A stretch of 64,000 bases of DNA from Cerioporus squamosus (lineage: Eukaryota; Basidiomycota; Agaricomycetes; Polyporales; Polyporaceae): contig JABYQS010000159.1 of the NCBI GenBank assembly GCA_022592435.1, positions 20,649 through 84,648 of the forward strand, given 5' to 3'. Below are positions 45,857 through 57,806 of the stretch, one piece after another. The notes under the pieces are model-generated. The model had not been told where the DNA came from and ran no database searches. It saw only the letters and a list, made by a program, of their open reading frames with translations. The position numbers were made by a program, and so were the translations under genes. Numbering within the stretch: the first letter of the stretch is position 1; every line of letters begins with the position of its first letter.

Positions 45857-48800
45857 ATGGCCGCCGTCGCTGCCCGCTCCTTCTGGTCCGCCCCCGACCC
45901 CGACGACCCGCTCTCGAAGGCCCTCCAGCCACCCATCGACGAGACCCCCGAGGAGCGCGCTGCCCGCCTCCGCGAGCTCGAGGACGCTGCCCGGGTCTCG
46001 CGCGAGATCGACGACGAGATTGCGGTCTCCCGCCGCGCGTACGAACGCAGGAAGAAGGCGATCAAGATACTCCTCCTCGGTGCGTCCCCTCCTCGAGTCC
46101 CTGCCCGCTGCCCGCCGACGTCGCCCAGGCCAGGCCGAGTCCGGCAAGAGCACGACCCTCAAGAGTGCGTCCCCGTCCCCTCTCTCCCGTGTCCTGCTCA
46201 CGCCCCGCAGACTTCCAGCTCGCGTTCTCGCCCCAGCACTTCCACAAGGAGCGCGCCGCCTGGAAGACCATCATCCAGCTCAACCTCATCAGGTCAGTCA
46301 TCGTGCATATACCCGCTTCCTGCATCCAAGAGCATCCCGCACCGCCCCGTCACCTCGCTTTCTGTGTCCGAGACGTCGCCGCGTCCGTCGTACATGCCGT
46401 TTGCGTTACTCAGTTCGTCTCCGTTCGACCGGCATGCAGCTCTTTGCGGGACATACACACCGTCTCTCAGCTCGCGTCGAGACGCCATCGTCGCCGTTCC
46501 CTCCTCCTTCGAGCTGCGTTTACTCGCACTTCCTACACACGCTAGTGCTTGTGTCTTGTCAGCGGTTGGTCATTTCCACCCCCTCGTGCTGCCTATGAGA
46601 AGCGCGAGCGGGGAGGAGATGACAAGGGCAGCGCGGATCTTGTCGCCCCGCAGTCGTGCATACACCCGCTTCGCGCTACCAAGGGCATCCTGTCCTCTAC
46701 ACCGCCCCGTCACATGGGCCATCTCGCTTTCTGTCTTCTGGACATCACCGCGTTTGCCGTATATGTTCGTTGAGCCCCACAGACGCGTTCCCCATCTCGT
46801 CTCCATTCACCCGGCCTGCAGCTCTTCGCGAACGCGAGACATACACCCCCATCTGTATCGACGGCGGTTTCTCCACTCGAGACTCTCCGCACGATGAGAG
46901 AACGCGTGGAGAGGACGTCCGGCCAGGCTTGCAGACTCGCAGACCGAATGAGGCCACATATGTCTTCGTGCACATCTCCACTGGTACCATGGCAACATCC
47001 ACGGCCAGAGTCCCCGTCAAGGAGCCATCGTCGCCCGACGCTGTTCTCTGCTACCTCGTGCGCTTTGCACACACGCTTGTGTTCGTATCACGGCTGCCCT
47101 TGGTCATCTCCGCCCCGCTCGTGCTGTCAATGGAAAAGCCCGAGCGAGGAGGAGATGACAACGGCAGTGTGGATCTTGTTGCCCCGCGGTCGTGCGTACA
47201 CCTGCTTCGCGCTTTCACACACATCCCGTCACCCACACTGCCGCGTCACCTCCCGGCTCTCCTGCATTCGAGCGTATCTTCGCTCTCTGCCACTGGACCC
47301 TGCTCATGAACGCATCTGGCGTACACGCCCGTCGAGTGCCCCAGACGCACACCGATGCGTATGTGTGTATCAACGGCGGTCTCCTGACTTGCGACTCGTG
47401 CAACGACTTGAGAAAAGGAGAGAACTTCCAGTGGAGGAAGCTCCGTGGATACTGCTGGGGAAGAGCGCGAGAAACAACCCCCTCAGGCTCTGTTCCCTGC
47501 CATTTCCCATGACTCGCGTTCTGAGGCGACAGCGTGCTCTCCAGGTGCTCTGGGAGCGCGACGCCTTCTCTGAGAGGGCATGCATCTCGTGCTCGGACTT
47601 TCTGCGCTCGGTAGACCAGTGCGTATGGCCGTCTCGCTCGAGCCGCACGCAGGCTGTCCTCGTGCGCGTGCGTTCCAACTATCAACTCGATAACATTACA
47701 AGCCGAGCCAGACGCATTGCCGGACGTGTCTGTGCATCGTGTGGGCGCAGGCCGGGGACGACGACTGGTTCTGTTGGCTTCGCTTCTCTCTTCTTCCCCT
47801 GCTCTATTCTCTGCTGCTGCCCTTGCATTCGAGTTCACAGGCTAACTCGCTGTCGCCCCCAGGAACATCAAACGGCTGCTCGAGATCCTGCAGGAAGAAT
47901 GGGAGTCGTCGTTGCAGACGACGACGCCGTCCTCGATTGCAAAGGGCAAGGGCGTCGCTGGCCGCACGCCGTCGTCGCCCGGGGTGCGCTTCTCGACGTC
48001 CCCGCTGAACGACAACCACCGACGAATTCGCATGCGCCTCTCCGCGCTGCTCCCGATCGAGGCCGAGCTCATGCGCAAGCTGATGCCCGACGGCGGCGCG
48101 GCGGACCGCGACGTGTGTGTCCGCGCGGGCAGCGGGTGGAAGGGCATCCTGACCGCGATCAACGCGAACACGAGCACGGTGCTCCCCGAGAAGCCGCCGC
48201 TCGTGCTCGTGTCCGCGATGAAGGGCGCGCAGTCCCGGCCGAGTACGGGCGACGCGCGGTTCAAGGACAACCCGACGGCGGTGCTTGCTGCGTGCCGGGA
48301 CGACATCGTCACGCTGTGGGAGGACGCGATCGTCCAGGGCGTGCTCAAGAAGCAGAACGCGCGCATACAGGATATGCCGGGGTTGTGAGTGTCTTGCATC
48401 TGCTCTGCCTGTGGTTGTTTGCTGACCACGCACGCAGCTTTTTAAACGATGCGGGGCGTATTGCGGTCATGAACTATGAGCCTACAGATGGTGCGTCCAC
48501 CGTCTATCCGCACTGCAACCTTGCTCACAGCAGGCTAGACGACATCGTACGCGCACGCGTACGTACGCTCGGCGTCGAGGAGCACCACTTCACCATGGAG
48601 GGCGGTACGTCCCAGGCCTTCCAGACTCGAGAGCCCATCTCGATGCTCACGCGCTCGCACAGGTGCGCTCCCGGGAACGGAGTGGTACATCTACGACGTC
48701 GGCGGGAGCCGGAGCGTTGTACGTCCTCCTCCCTCTTGCTTTGCTGCGCCTGCCCGTGTGCCCGTGTGCTGATGTCCTCGCTCCCGGCAGCGACAACACT

Positions 48801-48976
48801 GGATCCCGTTCTTCGACGACGTGCAGGCGATCATCTTCCTCGCGCCGCTCGCGTTCAACCTCGTGCTCGAGGAGGACCCGAAGGTGAACCGGCTCGAGGA
48901 CTCGATCGCGCTCTGGCGCCAGGTGTGCGAGAACGCGCTGCTCGCGAAGACGACGCTCATACTGTTCTTGAATAAG
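45857..48976 (+). CDS. G-protein alpha subunit copy 5; giant intron 3, 3'-truncated
   Basis: Exons: 45857-46079, 46129-46164, 46211-46292, 47863-48384, 48438-48490, 48539-48604, 48663-48718, 48791-48976. All eight exons are open and encode the same 408 codons, with Thr386 changed to Ala. Exon 4 begins after a CCCCCAG acceptor (AGG rather than AGA for Arg114). Intron 3 is 1570 nt instead of about 252-259 nt. Exon 5 and the sequence after exon 8 are of the copy 1 type (no exon-4-tail fragment). Truncation after NK and Ser343 as in the others. Confidence 0.82.
46293..47862 (+). repeat. Expanded intron 3 of G-alpha copy 5 with internal degenerate repeats
   Basis: At least three diverged copies of the ordinary intron-3 start (GTxGTGCxTACACCCGCTTC..CACCGCCCCGTCAC) occur at about 46300, 46655 and 47190. 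The last continues into CTCCTGCATTCGAGCG...GCCACTGGACC like the normal intron. Between them are related GGAGGAGATGACAA-GGCAG segments (46610 and 47150). The frame is open in places but with poor codon bias; no domain is recognised. Confidence 0.6.
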
Positions 48977-50079
48977 GTGCGTGTCTTGTCCGTGTTCGCA
49001 GATTGCAGCTCGCTCGTGGCGGCCTTGCGGCGGCCTCTCCGCTGCTTTGTTGGCCCGGGATGCGTGCGCTCCGTGTCGCGGTCGGATCGTTGTGTCTCGC
49101 TCTGGTTTTGCCGTCCACCTTCCTCGGCCAGCACTTGGCGGGAAGTGGTCGCGCGTAGTACTCGCATGTGTAGACAGGAAATATATCTTGTTCTCGGCAT
49201 TATCTGGTGTGCAGTTCGGTGGTGTGAGTGTGCAGTCGCGGCGAGCGGGCAGCAGAGAGCGAGGAAGACGTCCGGCGGCGCGTAGCCTCGTGGCGAGCGC
49301 CGTCCGCAAGATCTCCCAGGACGATCGTCTGCCTCAGTCCCCTTCGTACACACCGTACACACTCCTTCATACGCACTCTCTCCATACACGCTCCTTCATA
49401 CACGCTTAGTTCTCCGGGAACAGCTGGAGTGCTGTGTGCTCTGTCGGGCTTGCTCTGCTGTGTAGGGCTGCCTGGAGGACTTCGAAGAGCGGAGAGAAGC
49501 AGAGGGGCTGGGTACGTGCTCTCCACCCGCTGGTTTCGTTTACTCGTCCTGGTTTCCGAGACAGGGAGAAGAGGACGGCCGGGGTGGTTAAGTCGAAGGT
49601 GAGACAAAGTCGCGCAGAGGACAGAGAATGTGTTCGGAAGTCGAGCACAAGCCATGTATTGAGCATAGACTAGGAATACAAAGACTACTACTACGACATA
49701 AGCTACGTATACCGCCCAGTCTGCGCTCAGAACTCGCCGTGAGCCTCGTTCGCGCGTCGGAGAAGGTTCCGAGACGCGGGCGCCTATATTGCACTTGGCG
49801 CGTCGCGCGTCACCGCCGTCTCTGTCTCCTTCCACCACCACCGCCGTCCTCTCTGACTCGCGCACTCTCGTCCTGGGCTTGTTCTGCGGCTGTACTGGAC
49901 ATCTGCGCGCCTCGGACTCCGCGTTCTGGCCTTCGGCGACTCGTCTCTCACTCTGGACGCGCGGACGCGACACGCTGGCAGCGACCTCGACTGGAGGCCA
50001 CGCTGGAGAGCCCGGGAGCGCCTTGCACGGCTGGGAGGCTCAGCTGGGAGTCGAATGAGCTGCGGAGGTACAGACGAAG

Positions 50080-52775
50080 GTAAGTGGCAGGCTCTGCACG
50101 AGGGCCGGAGTACGTACCTATCCCCATCCCCTACGCGCACGCAAGAGCGCACCTTCCGGACGGCGGCGACACGTTCGCGTTGGCAGAAGCGCATTGCTGT
50201 CTCACTTGGCGGCGACGCGCTATCACGGCCGGGAGATGCGAGTCTCGCCGCTGTCTGCAGCCCGGGACTCTGCGGAACCTCCGCGGCTGGCGTCGATAGT
50301 GGAGACAAGGTAAGCCCCATAGCAAGGAGAACAGCAGAGAAGACGACGACGGATGAACTCACCTTGCACATGCAGTCTGTCGACTGAAGTTACCCCGGGA
50401 CGACGTCTGCCGCACGACACCATGCGGACGTCTTGACGACCTGGACGCGTACTTCGCGGCAACTGGAAGCCCACTGTTGCTGTGGCGGCCTTCGGCCGCC
50501 GCGATGTCGCGGCGCTGACACCAAGGTGAGTCCAAGTCAGAGGTGCGTATGGAGCAGACCGCGGACGCGTGCTGACCTCTCGAAGCACAGATCCCGCCGC
50601 GCTATGGCACGGTGACACGTCTCCCGGCAGGCCGGGAGACACCTGTGTCTGCCCGGGAGCGCGCGCATAGGACTTGCGACGGTCCCAACCCGGCGTCAGA
50701 GCTCTGGAAGTCGGAAAAGAGGCCGGGAGCGCCTGGTACAGCTGGGAGGCTCCAGAGGCCGAACATGAGCTGAGAGAACAAAGGTAAGTGGCTGCTTTTG
50801 TGTGAGGCTCGGAGTACGTGCCTATTCCCCACCCCCCACGCGCACTGCCCAAGAGCGCATCTCGTCGCACGGCTGCTGCACGTTCGCTTTGCACCAGCAT
50901 CTCACCGCCGTCTGCAGCCCGGGAGTCGCGTCGCGAGGATGCAAGACTTCGGCGGCTGGCGTCGGCGACGGAAACGGAGACTGCGAAAACAAGGTGAGTT
51001 GTCTGGAAGGTGGAGAACAGCAGAGAAGACAACGATTGCACTGACCTTGCACACAGTCTGTCAACTGCAGTCAAGAGTCCGCTGGAAGACCACCGAGAAG
51101 ACGTCTGCTGTGGTCTCAACTCCACGCAGACGTCTTTGGCGACTGGGACATCGTACGTCGCGCCGCCGGTACTGTCAGGAAGCCCGCTGTGGTTGCGGGC
51201 GGCCTGAGGCCGCCGCGATGGAGCGGCGCCGACATGAAGGTGAGTCGGAGTCTAGGTGCGTATGGAGGAGAAGCTAGCGGACGCGGGTTAACCTCTTGAA
51301 GAGATCCCGCCGCGCCAAGGCGCGGTGACACGTCTCCCAGCAGGCCGGAAGACACCCATGTCTGTTCGGGAGCGCGCGCATGGAGGATGCCGTCGCGTGT
51401 CGTTCGCGACGGCGACAGAGGTCTAGAAGCCGGAAAACAGGTGAGCCAAGGTGTGTATGGGCGAACAGAGGACACGTACCGAGTGTTGCTGACTTTCTGA
51501 CGCATGATGGCCGTCCAGGGCATGCATGACGTGGTGCGGCGAGTACACGTCGACACAGAGTGCCCGGCAGGCCTCGCAACTTGCCCGGGAGCGCTGGAAT
51601 TAGCGGAGCGAAGACCTCCGGGCGACGAGCAAGACCTCGGCGCAGTCCGGGAGACGTCGAACGAGACCGCCCGGTGGTCAGCGACAGCGGCGGGGGCGGA
51701 CCCCGGGAGAGGGCGCGGACCCGTAGACGCAAGCCCGGGAGCACCTTCAGCGCGATGTGACGCCGCGCAGGGTCTGGAAAACGAGGTGAGTTCGAGTGCC
51801 GGGTGCGTGGGGAGACGTGAAGATGACTTACGCATATGTGGGCTGACGTTGCTGCAGAACCCGGGCGACGCTCAAGCCCATGGCGCAGGCCAGGAGTTCG
51901 CCAATGCGGACGTGCCGTGTGCGTATGCGTCCGGGGCGCGGCCGGGAGGCAAGTGACGGCGGAGGGCGAGGAACCCGGGAGATGCGTTGACTTCGCTAGA
52001 GCATGCCTGGGAGCATCAAGCACCGGCGACCGCGAGGCAACTCTGCGCCAAGTCTGAAAAAGACCAGTGAGTTCAAGCTTTGCAGGTGCACGAAGCCGAG
52101 AATTCGACTTACGAGCGTCCGCGGACTCGTCCCGTAGACGTTCGCTACTGCTCGGCGGCCGTCCATCGCCCCGGAAGTCCTGTCGGTGATACAGGTAAGC
52201 ACGAGTATATCCAGACAAGGTAAGCTTGCGCTTACCTGACGCGTCGCTGACCGCCTCAGCTCGAGGTCAGGGTTGTGGTCTGAAGACCCCGCGCGTGACG
52301 GACACAATCACCGTGTTCGACTCAACACGGAGTGCCCTCTGTTGAAGGCAAAGCGGAGCTCGCGGGAGTCCGTCGCGTCCTGCGACATGTCTGCCGGCTT
52401 TGAAGTCAAGAAGACTATGAGTCAGTACCGCTGCCACGTCGACGACGTCCATAACGACGCACTGATCTTATATGCCGCACGATCTGGCCGCACAGCGTGC
52501 AGAACGAGGGGCGGGGCAGGGACGGCAGAACTTGTAGCGAGAGAACGGCGAAGTTCAACACAGGGTGGGACACCTCGGACGTCCTCCCGGGAACAAGCTC
52601 GCCGTGGCTTCGGACTCCTACAAGACGGTGTGGATGGGGGCTGCCCCGGTCGGGAGGCGAGGGGAGATGCGAAGGAAGGAGGTAGGAGCCGGCCGACATG
52701 TTGTCACCGCCGCTCGTGAGCCTCGCGTCGCTGCGAAGTGACACGTCAATGACGGTTCTGCAGTGAGACGGGCAT
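50080..52775 (+). pseudogene. Exon-intron module run, unit 5
   Basis: Module order as in unit 1. The first part has AG-loop hairpin alleles like units 1-2, the middle resembles unit 3, and the end (52.38-52.78 kb) is the second variant shared with unit 6 (AAGACTATGAGTCAGTACCG). Confidence 0.45.
50619..50640. repeat. Perfect hairpin, AG-loop type (unit 5)
   Basis: AG loop with the CTATGGCACGGTGACAC flank, as in units 1 and 2, although the sequence to its left matches units 3 and 4. Confidence 0.75.
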
Positions 52776-53373
52776 AGGTACGTACCTCGTCGTCATCCAC
52801 CTGTGCGAGGTCGCATAGTAGAGCATGCTGCTAGAAGCAGCAGCTGAGGTCTTCGCAGTCGACACCGTGAGCTGCGACGGATGGAGGAGTGTTGAGACGT
52901 CGCGACGACGAGAGGTGCAAAGATGTACATACCTGCGCCGTAACCGAGACCGCTTCATTGACCCAGTCGTGTGCGAGAGCATGTGTGCCGTGCAAGGAGC
53001 GAGCGCGTGCGTGGCGGGTACTAGTTGAGCGACACCGACTCGCAGGCGTAGAGTGCACTGGTGAGAGTAAGGGAGGACGATGGGGATGGGGGAAGAGGGA
53101 GAGATGCAGTCGCGAAAGGAGGACGACCCTCCAGTCCCAGATTCCGATCGCGCGTCTCGTCAATGTGAAGGGACGCGGGCAATATCTGCAGTGGTTAGCG
53201 AGCTTGTCACCGCGTTCTCGGCGGCCTTGTTTCTCCGTCGGCACAACCGATAGCTCTCGACCCCAGCTGTACGTGCGTCAAACCGCGATTACCTCCAGTT
53301 CTTGTCTCTTCAGTATTTCCTCAACTTCAAACTTGGGCAGTTATGTTAGTTTTCCGAACCATACTCTGAGGGC

Positions 53374-53720
53374 TTGGTATACTGACATAGTTGCAGTCAT
53401 CAAAACAGCTTGACTGTCGATGTCGTCTGTTCGTCGCTGCCGGAATTATGAGTGGCAGTCCAGGCCTCCCGCGTACAGCGCTCCGGCCATATTATTTGTG
53501 TTTCATGTCAGATCGTCCACTTGTCGATCGTCTACTCCAGCATGCTCGTCGCTATTGCGCCCTCCTGGATGGCTCGGCATACTGACATAGTTGCGGTGAT
53601 CACAGTAGCTTGAGTGGCAATGTCCTCCGTTTGTCGCGGTGGTCGGAAATATGAGCGGCGGTACAGACCTCTCGCATACCATGCTCTGGCCATATTCTTC
53701 GCGTTTCAAGTGAGAATATC
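53374..53720. repeat. Doubled sub-repeat of about 230 bp, unit 5
   Basis: Same tandem pair as 41531-41900, without the extra 15-bp duplication. Confidence 0.6.
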
Positions 53721-54388
53721 GTCCGCTTGTCAGTCTTCTCTCCCGGGCCCCGGCATGCCACTGCACTCTCCCGGGAGTAGCATCGAGATCTGTTCTGCGA
53801 CCCGAGCTCATTGTTCCCGAACTGAAGAGAGGTTTCTGCACATCCAGCACTCGCAAATTCAGCACACCGAGTACGCTTAATCCCGATTCCCTGCCATGGC
53901 AGAATGAAGCAGGATACACGCTACGGACATCTCCATGTATACCCGGCATACGGAGACATGGCTCCCGGTCTCCAGTTTCGAGTCCCGCATCTTCCTTATT
54001 CCCTTGTCCCTGGCACTGCATCGGATCGCCCGAGCATAGTTTACGCTTCCAGCCATACTGATGCAAAGATGTTTCACCCAGTCTTCTGGGCTTCTGGCGG
54101 CAAGGCTGGAGCTTTCCAATGCCGCGGTGGGTGTCTGCCCGCGGGACAAGGGCATTCTCCCTGCTTCAATAGAGCATACCTATGTCGCTTTCAAGCTCCT
54201 TCCAACTGAAGATGGCAATCTCCAATGCACTCAGTATCGCGCTGAGCATTGAGCAAGTGTGCACGAGCAAAGGAACTACCTCGAGCTTCGAGGCGGCGTG
54301 CGCATACACCGCTCCCGGGCCTGAATTTGAATTAAAGCCAAGATTGCCACAGGCTCGTAGTCTAGGCTTGTGAAGTACGTCCATCATG

Positions 54389-54823
54389 TCATGCATTGGT
54401 ACCCGCCGGGTGCTCGTAACCGCTCTCCAGAAGTTCGGACTCAGTGCTAAGCAGACTAGGACCGAAGTCATGGTATGCTCGCTGTCGCTGTCTGCATCTC
54501 AGGCCGGGCATACATCTACTGAATGAAAGTGCCTCTCGAGATTTAGGGTCGACAAGATCCAATGACACGGACTCGCACTCGGACTTGGAGTTGAGCATCT
54601 CCGGGTACACCGATTCATCTCGCAAGAAACTACGCTTGTGCTGCGATGCGACGTGGACGGAGGGCCAGTGCACCGTCTTCTGCCAAGCGAAATTGCACAC
54701 AGGCTCGATACGATGTGGACGGAGCAAGAAGCCTGCTCGTCGACTGACCTGTCCACACAACCTACTCCTTCCCATTTCTAGCACGAGCTGATAGCTGGTA
54801 GGGTATACGAGCATCGAGTACAT
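54389..54823 (-). CDS. Candidate small minus-strand protein, unit 5 form with C-terminal extension
   Basis: Exon 1 54749-54823 (MYSMLVYPTSYQLVLEMGRS, RLCGQ), a 69-nt intron, then exon 2 from 54679. The TAA stop of units 2 and 4 is AAA here, so the frame extends to a stop at 54389, adding about 51 residues. SESE becomes SECE. Unrecognised; see the 22006-22287 entry. Confidence 0.3.
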   Translation of the reverse strand: MYSMLVYPTSYQLVLEMGRSRLCGQVSRRAGFLLRPHRIEPVCNFAWQKTVHWPSVHVASQHKRSFLRDESVYPEMLNSKSECESVSLDLVDPKSREALSFSRCMPGLRCRQRQRAYHDFGPSLLSTESELLESGYEHPAGTNA

Positions 54824-55509
54824 GGCTGCGGCTCCTGGACTTGGAGGGAAATATCGACGCGTACATGGGAGACATAACCCCACGCTCGCAGCTTTGTTTC
54901 TTCCCGTGCTTGGCACGCTGTCGCTCGGATCGCCCGAGCAGACATTGCTCGTTTACGCGGAGCTGTCTCAGCCACCTCCCGGGGTCCCAAACGGCAAAAC
55001 GCGGCCAAGACGTATACAGCGGGTCTCATGAGTAAATGAAAATTAGATGTATCCTCGAGACATGACGGCAGCATGACACAGTACTACTGCAACCCTCGAG
55101 GCGCAACTCGAAGCTGCCAGCTATAAGCACTGGCAGCAGACATGCACGCAGAACGACGCTCGCCAAGTCTCCGGCCCTCTGAGCTCTGCACAAACAGACG
55201 ATGGGGCTCAGAATGCTGAGCACAGCCGCACGAAGCAATCATGATGGCGCACACTAGACGGAACTCCCGCATAGCCGCGTAGGACGTGCGCGTAGACGAG
55301 ACCCAAGCCTGTGGATACGACGCGTACCACGGCGCATCTCCACTGTTTTCCCGAGCTCTCACCCCAATCCCCAGCGACGCCAAGACACGGTCAGCGGGCG
55401 GTGGCCCCGCTGCCCGCTTCCTATGCATTATGTGAATGCGGATGACTGAGCCGTGCACCGAGCGCCGAGGGCGTGTATGAGCTTCGGACTTGGCGGTGTG
55501 GAGGAGGGG

Positions 55510-55517
55510 TATAAATA
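55510..55517 (+). promoter_or_regulatory. TATA box, unit 5 (TATAAATA)
   Basis: Same position as in unit 4. Confidence 0.5.
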
Positions 55518-55605
55518 CCAGGTCGGCGGGCTGGGTGTTCTGTACTCACCTCGTCGTGTGCTCCCGCTGTCCAGTCCGTGTAGTTGACTCCACTCCCCTC
55601 TCTCT

Positions 55606-55836
55606 GCCTTCGCCCTCTACTGTGTGGCTGCCATCCTCGCCGTCGTTGCCATCGCCGCCCACGCGGGCTTCACGCCAGGCGCGGAGCGTGCATGCAAGAA
55701 TGGGATGGCGGGTTCTTCAGGACGGTATGTCTTGTGTCCCATCTTGGCATGTGTTCCCCAGTACTCACTTGATGCACAGTACAGCCCGTCCCCTGCGCAT
55801 TCGGGATTGGTATGGGTGAGTCGAGCTTTGTTTTGA
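55606..55836 (+). pseudogene. Start-less and frameshifted secreted-protein remnant, unit 5
   Basis: Exon 1 to 55724 has lost one G (AATGGGATGG for AATGGGGATGG), which shifts the frame before the donor. Exon 2 is 55780-55836. This copy is clearly non-functional. Confidence 0.45.
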
Positions 55837-57806
55837 GGACCGCACACGTGGTGCTCCCAGGCTAGATCGAGCGCACGGTCGAGTCTCCGGCTGTCCGCGG
55901 CAGTGCAGCACTCGTCAGGGTCGATCATCTGTTGCCCGGGTGCCGGCGGGCGTCGTCTAGCAGTCGTGTCTGAGTTTGTCTGTGCGGGTTGCTGGGCACT
56001 GTCGCAAGAAGCCCGATGCGTGCGGGCATCGTTGAGGGGAGATTCATAGTAACTGTGGACCTCGTTGTGTGTATTAGCATACGAGCACCGTCTGTAATGT
56101 GTCAGGAGAGCATGGAACTGAAAGTCGACATGGTTGCAGTCGTTGCGGGGTGCCGTACCGCGGAGCGAGCAGAGCAGGCGGAGAACAAGAGTTGCACCAG
56201 ACTGAGCGACGAAGACGTTTCCACTTAGCGACCGGTGCCGGGAAGCACTCCCGTAGTCGATGAACACCGCGAAACTGCATCTGCATAGCATCCCGATAAG
56301 CACGAAGCTCAGACGACCGCGCGTTCAAGAATGAACGAAGGGAGGACGGAAGCAGAAGCTAAACATGACAGGCGCACCTTGCAGCTCAACCCAGTCCGAG
56401 TCCGTCCATTCCAAGCGACGTGTCTGGCTTCAGTGGCAGTTGCAAGCTCCGTTCCGTCAGTGCGTTGACCACTTCAACGTCGGCTCGTCTGAGGTGGCTG
56501 AAGAGCCAGATGATGGTCAGCCACACTGCTGCACGGGGGCCCGACGCGGGCAAGTAAGCACTCATCCGAGGACAAACTCCAATCGGAATACGTGGTGGCT
56601 CGGTACTTATCGCCCCTCCATCTGCGACGAAGCAACCACCGACATCGTCGAAGTGACGGCGCACACAGCCTCTGCGGAACGCGCCGCCGGGTTCGGGAAG
56701 TAGTGCGAAGGGCGAAGTTTGAGCTGCACCATCGATGGCGACGTGTTGCGGGGTGGCACGGCGAGCTGAGAAGGTCAGCATGCCCAGACGGATGCATATG
56801 GGCGCACCTCCATCCCCAAGGCGTGCGTGCGTCTCGTCTGTCAGCGGATATGCAAGCGTTGCGGCCGCGTCTTCGCTCATCGCCCGGCGTTCCTCGTCGC
56901 GGCATGCGCACCCGGAGCTCGTCCGGAGTGCGTGGTCGAGGAGCTCTGCAGACTGCGGGCACTCAGACGTGTGCGTGCGCGTTGGGGACATCCGCTTGCA
57001 TGGCCCGAGCAGGGGATCGTCCCCGCGCATGGGTTATGGGCGGCGGAGGCGGTACTCGGGGTGGCACCTAGTCTGCGTCGATCTTCAGCTGCAGTGCGAC
57101 GGGTTTTCGGACGGGGGCAGCGTGAACGCGCTCAAGCGGATGCGGGAGTTGTACACGGACCTGAACAGCAACCCACGTGCTCGGAGCGGCGTACGTAGCT
57201 AGCAGGACGGGCGACGCGAGCATGGCAGAGTTCAGTGCCGGCAGCATCGCGCGACGCGTGAGCGACAATGGTACCGGTGCTGTAGAGGCGCATCATCGCG
57301 ATATGTATTGGAGAACGCGCGTGCGTACTGCCCGACAGGGTGAGGATGCAGAGGGCGCCCTGCTTGAAGTCGAGATGCTGCTGCGTGGCGCGGTCGCTCC
57401 AGGGTGCGGTCACACGGAGAGAGCAGAGAAGGCGGCGAGCGAGGGTCCCTGGAGGCAGAGCTCAGTGCAGCAGACGCGCAGAACGCGAGTGGACACAGAC
57501 GCAGCGTGGAGGGCGTCGAGGAGAGGCGGAAAGCTCATGGGCGAGCGCGTGCTGTGCGACTGGGCGAGAGGACGACGACAGAGGCGGAATGAGGCAGCAG
57601 AGGGACACTGACGTCGATGCGCATACAGGCCGGCGACGTCGGGCTGCAGAACGCGAACGAGGCGCGAGGCGCGAGACGGCGCACCACCGGGCTTGGACGC
57701 GGGCCGGGGCCGGGCGCTGGCTGTCAAAGAGGGGCGGGCTGTGCAGGTCGGTGTGTGCGGCGTGGGCGGGCTCTGCTCTCTCTCTCCCTCCGTGCTCGCT
57801 GCTGCG

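Larger units (their letters stand above)
45573..57507 (+). repeat. Array unit 5 (11935 bp)
   Basis: Longest unit. Most of the excess is the 1570-nt intron 3 of its G-alpha gene (about 1.3 kb more than in the other copies); a doubled sub-repeat near 53.4-53.7 kb adds the rest. Confidence 0.9.

Noticed and set aside
46894..48975. 693-codon + frame through intron 3 and exons 4-8 of copy 5
   Set aside because: It reads exon 4 in a frame different from the conserved G-alpha frame and crosses several canonical introns. A shadow frame.
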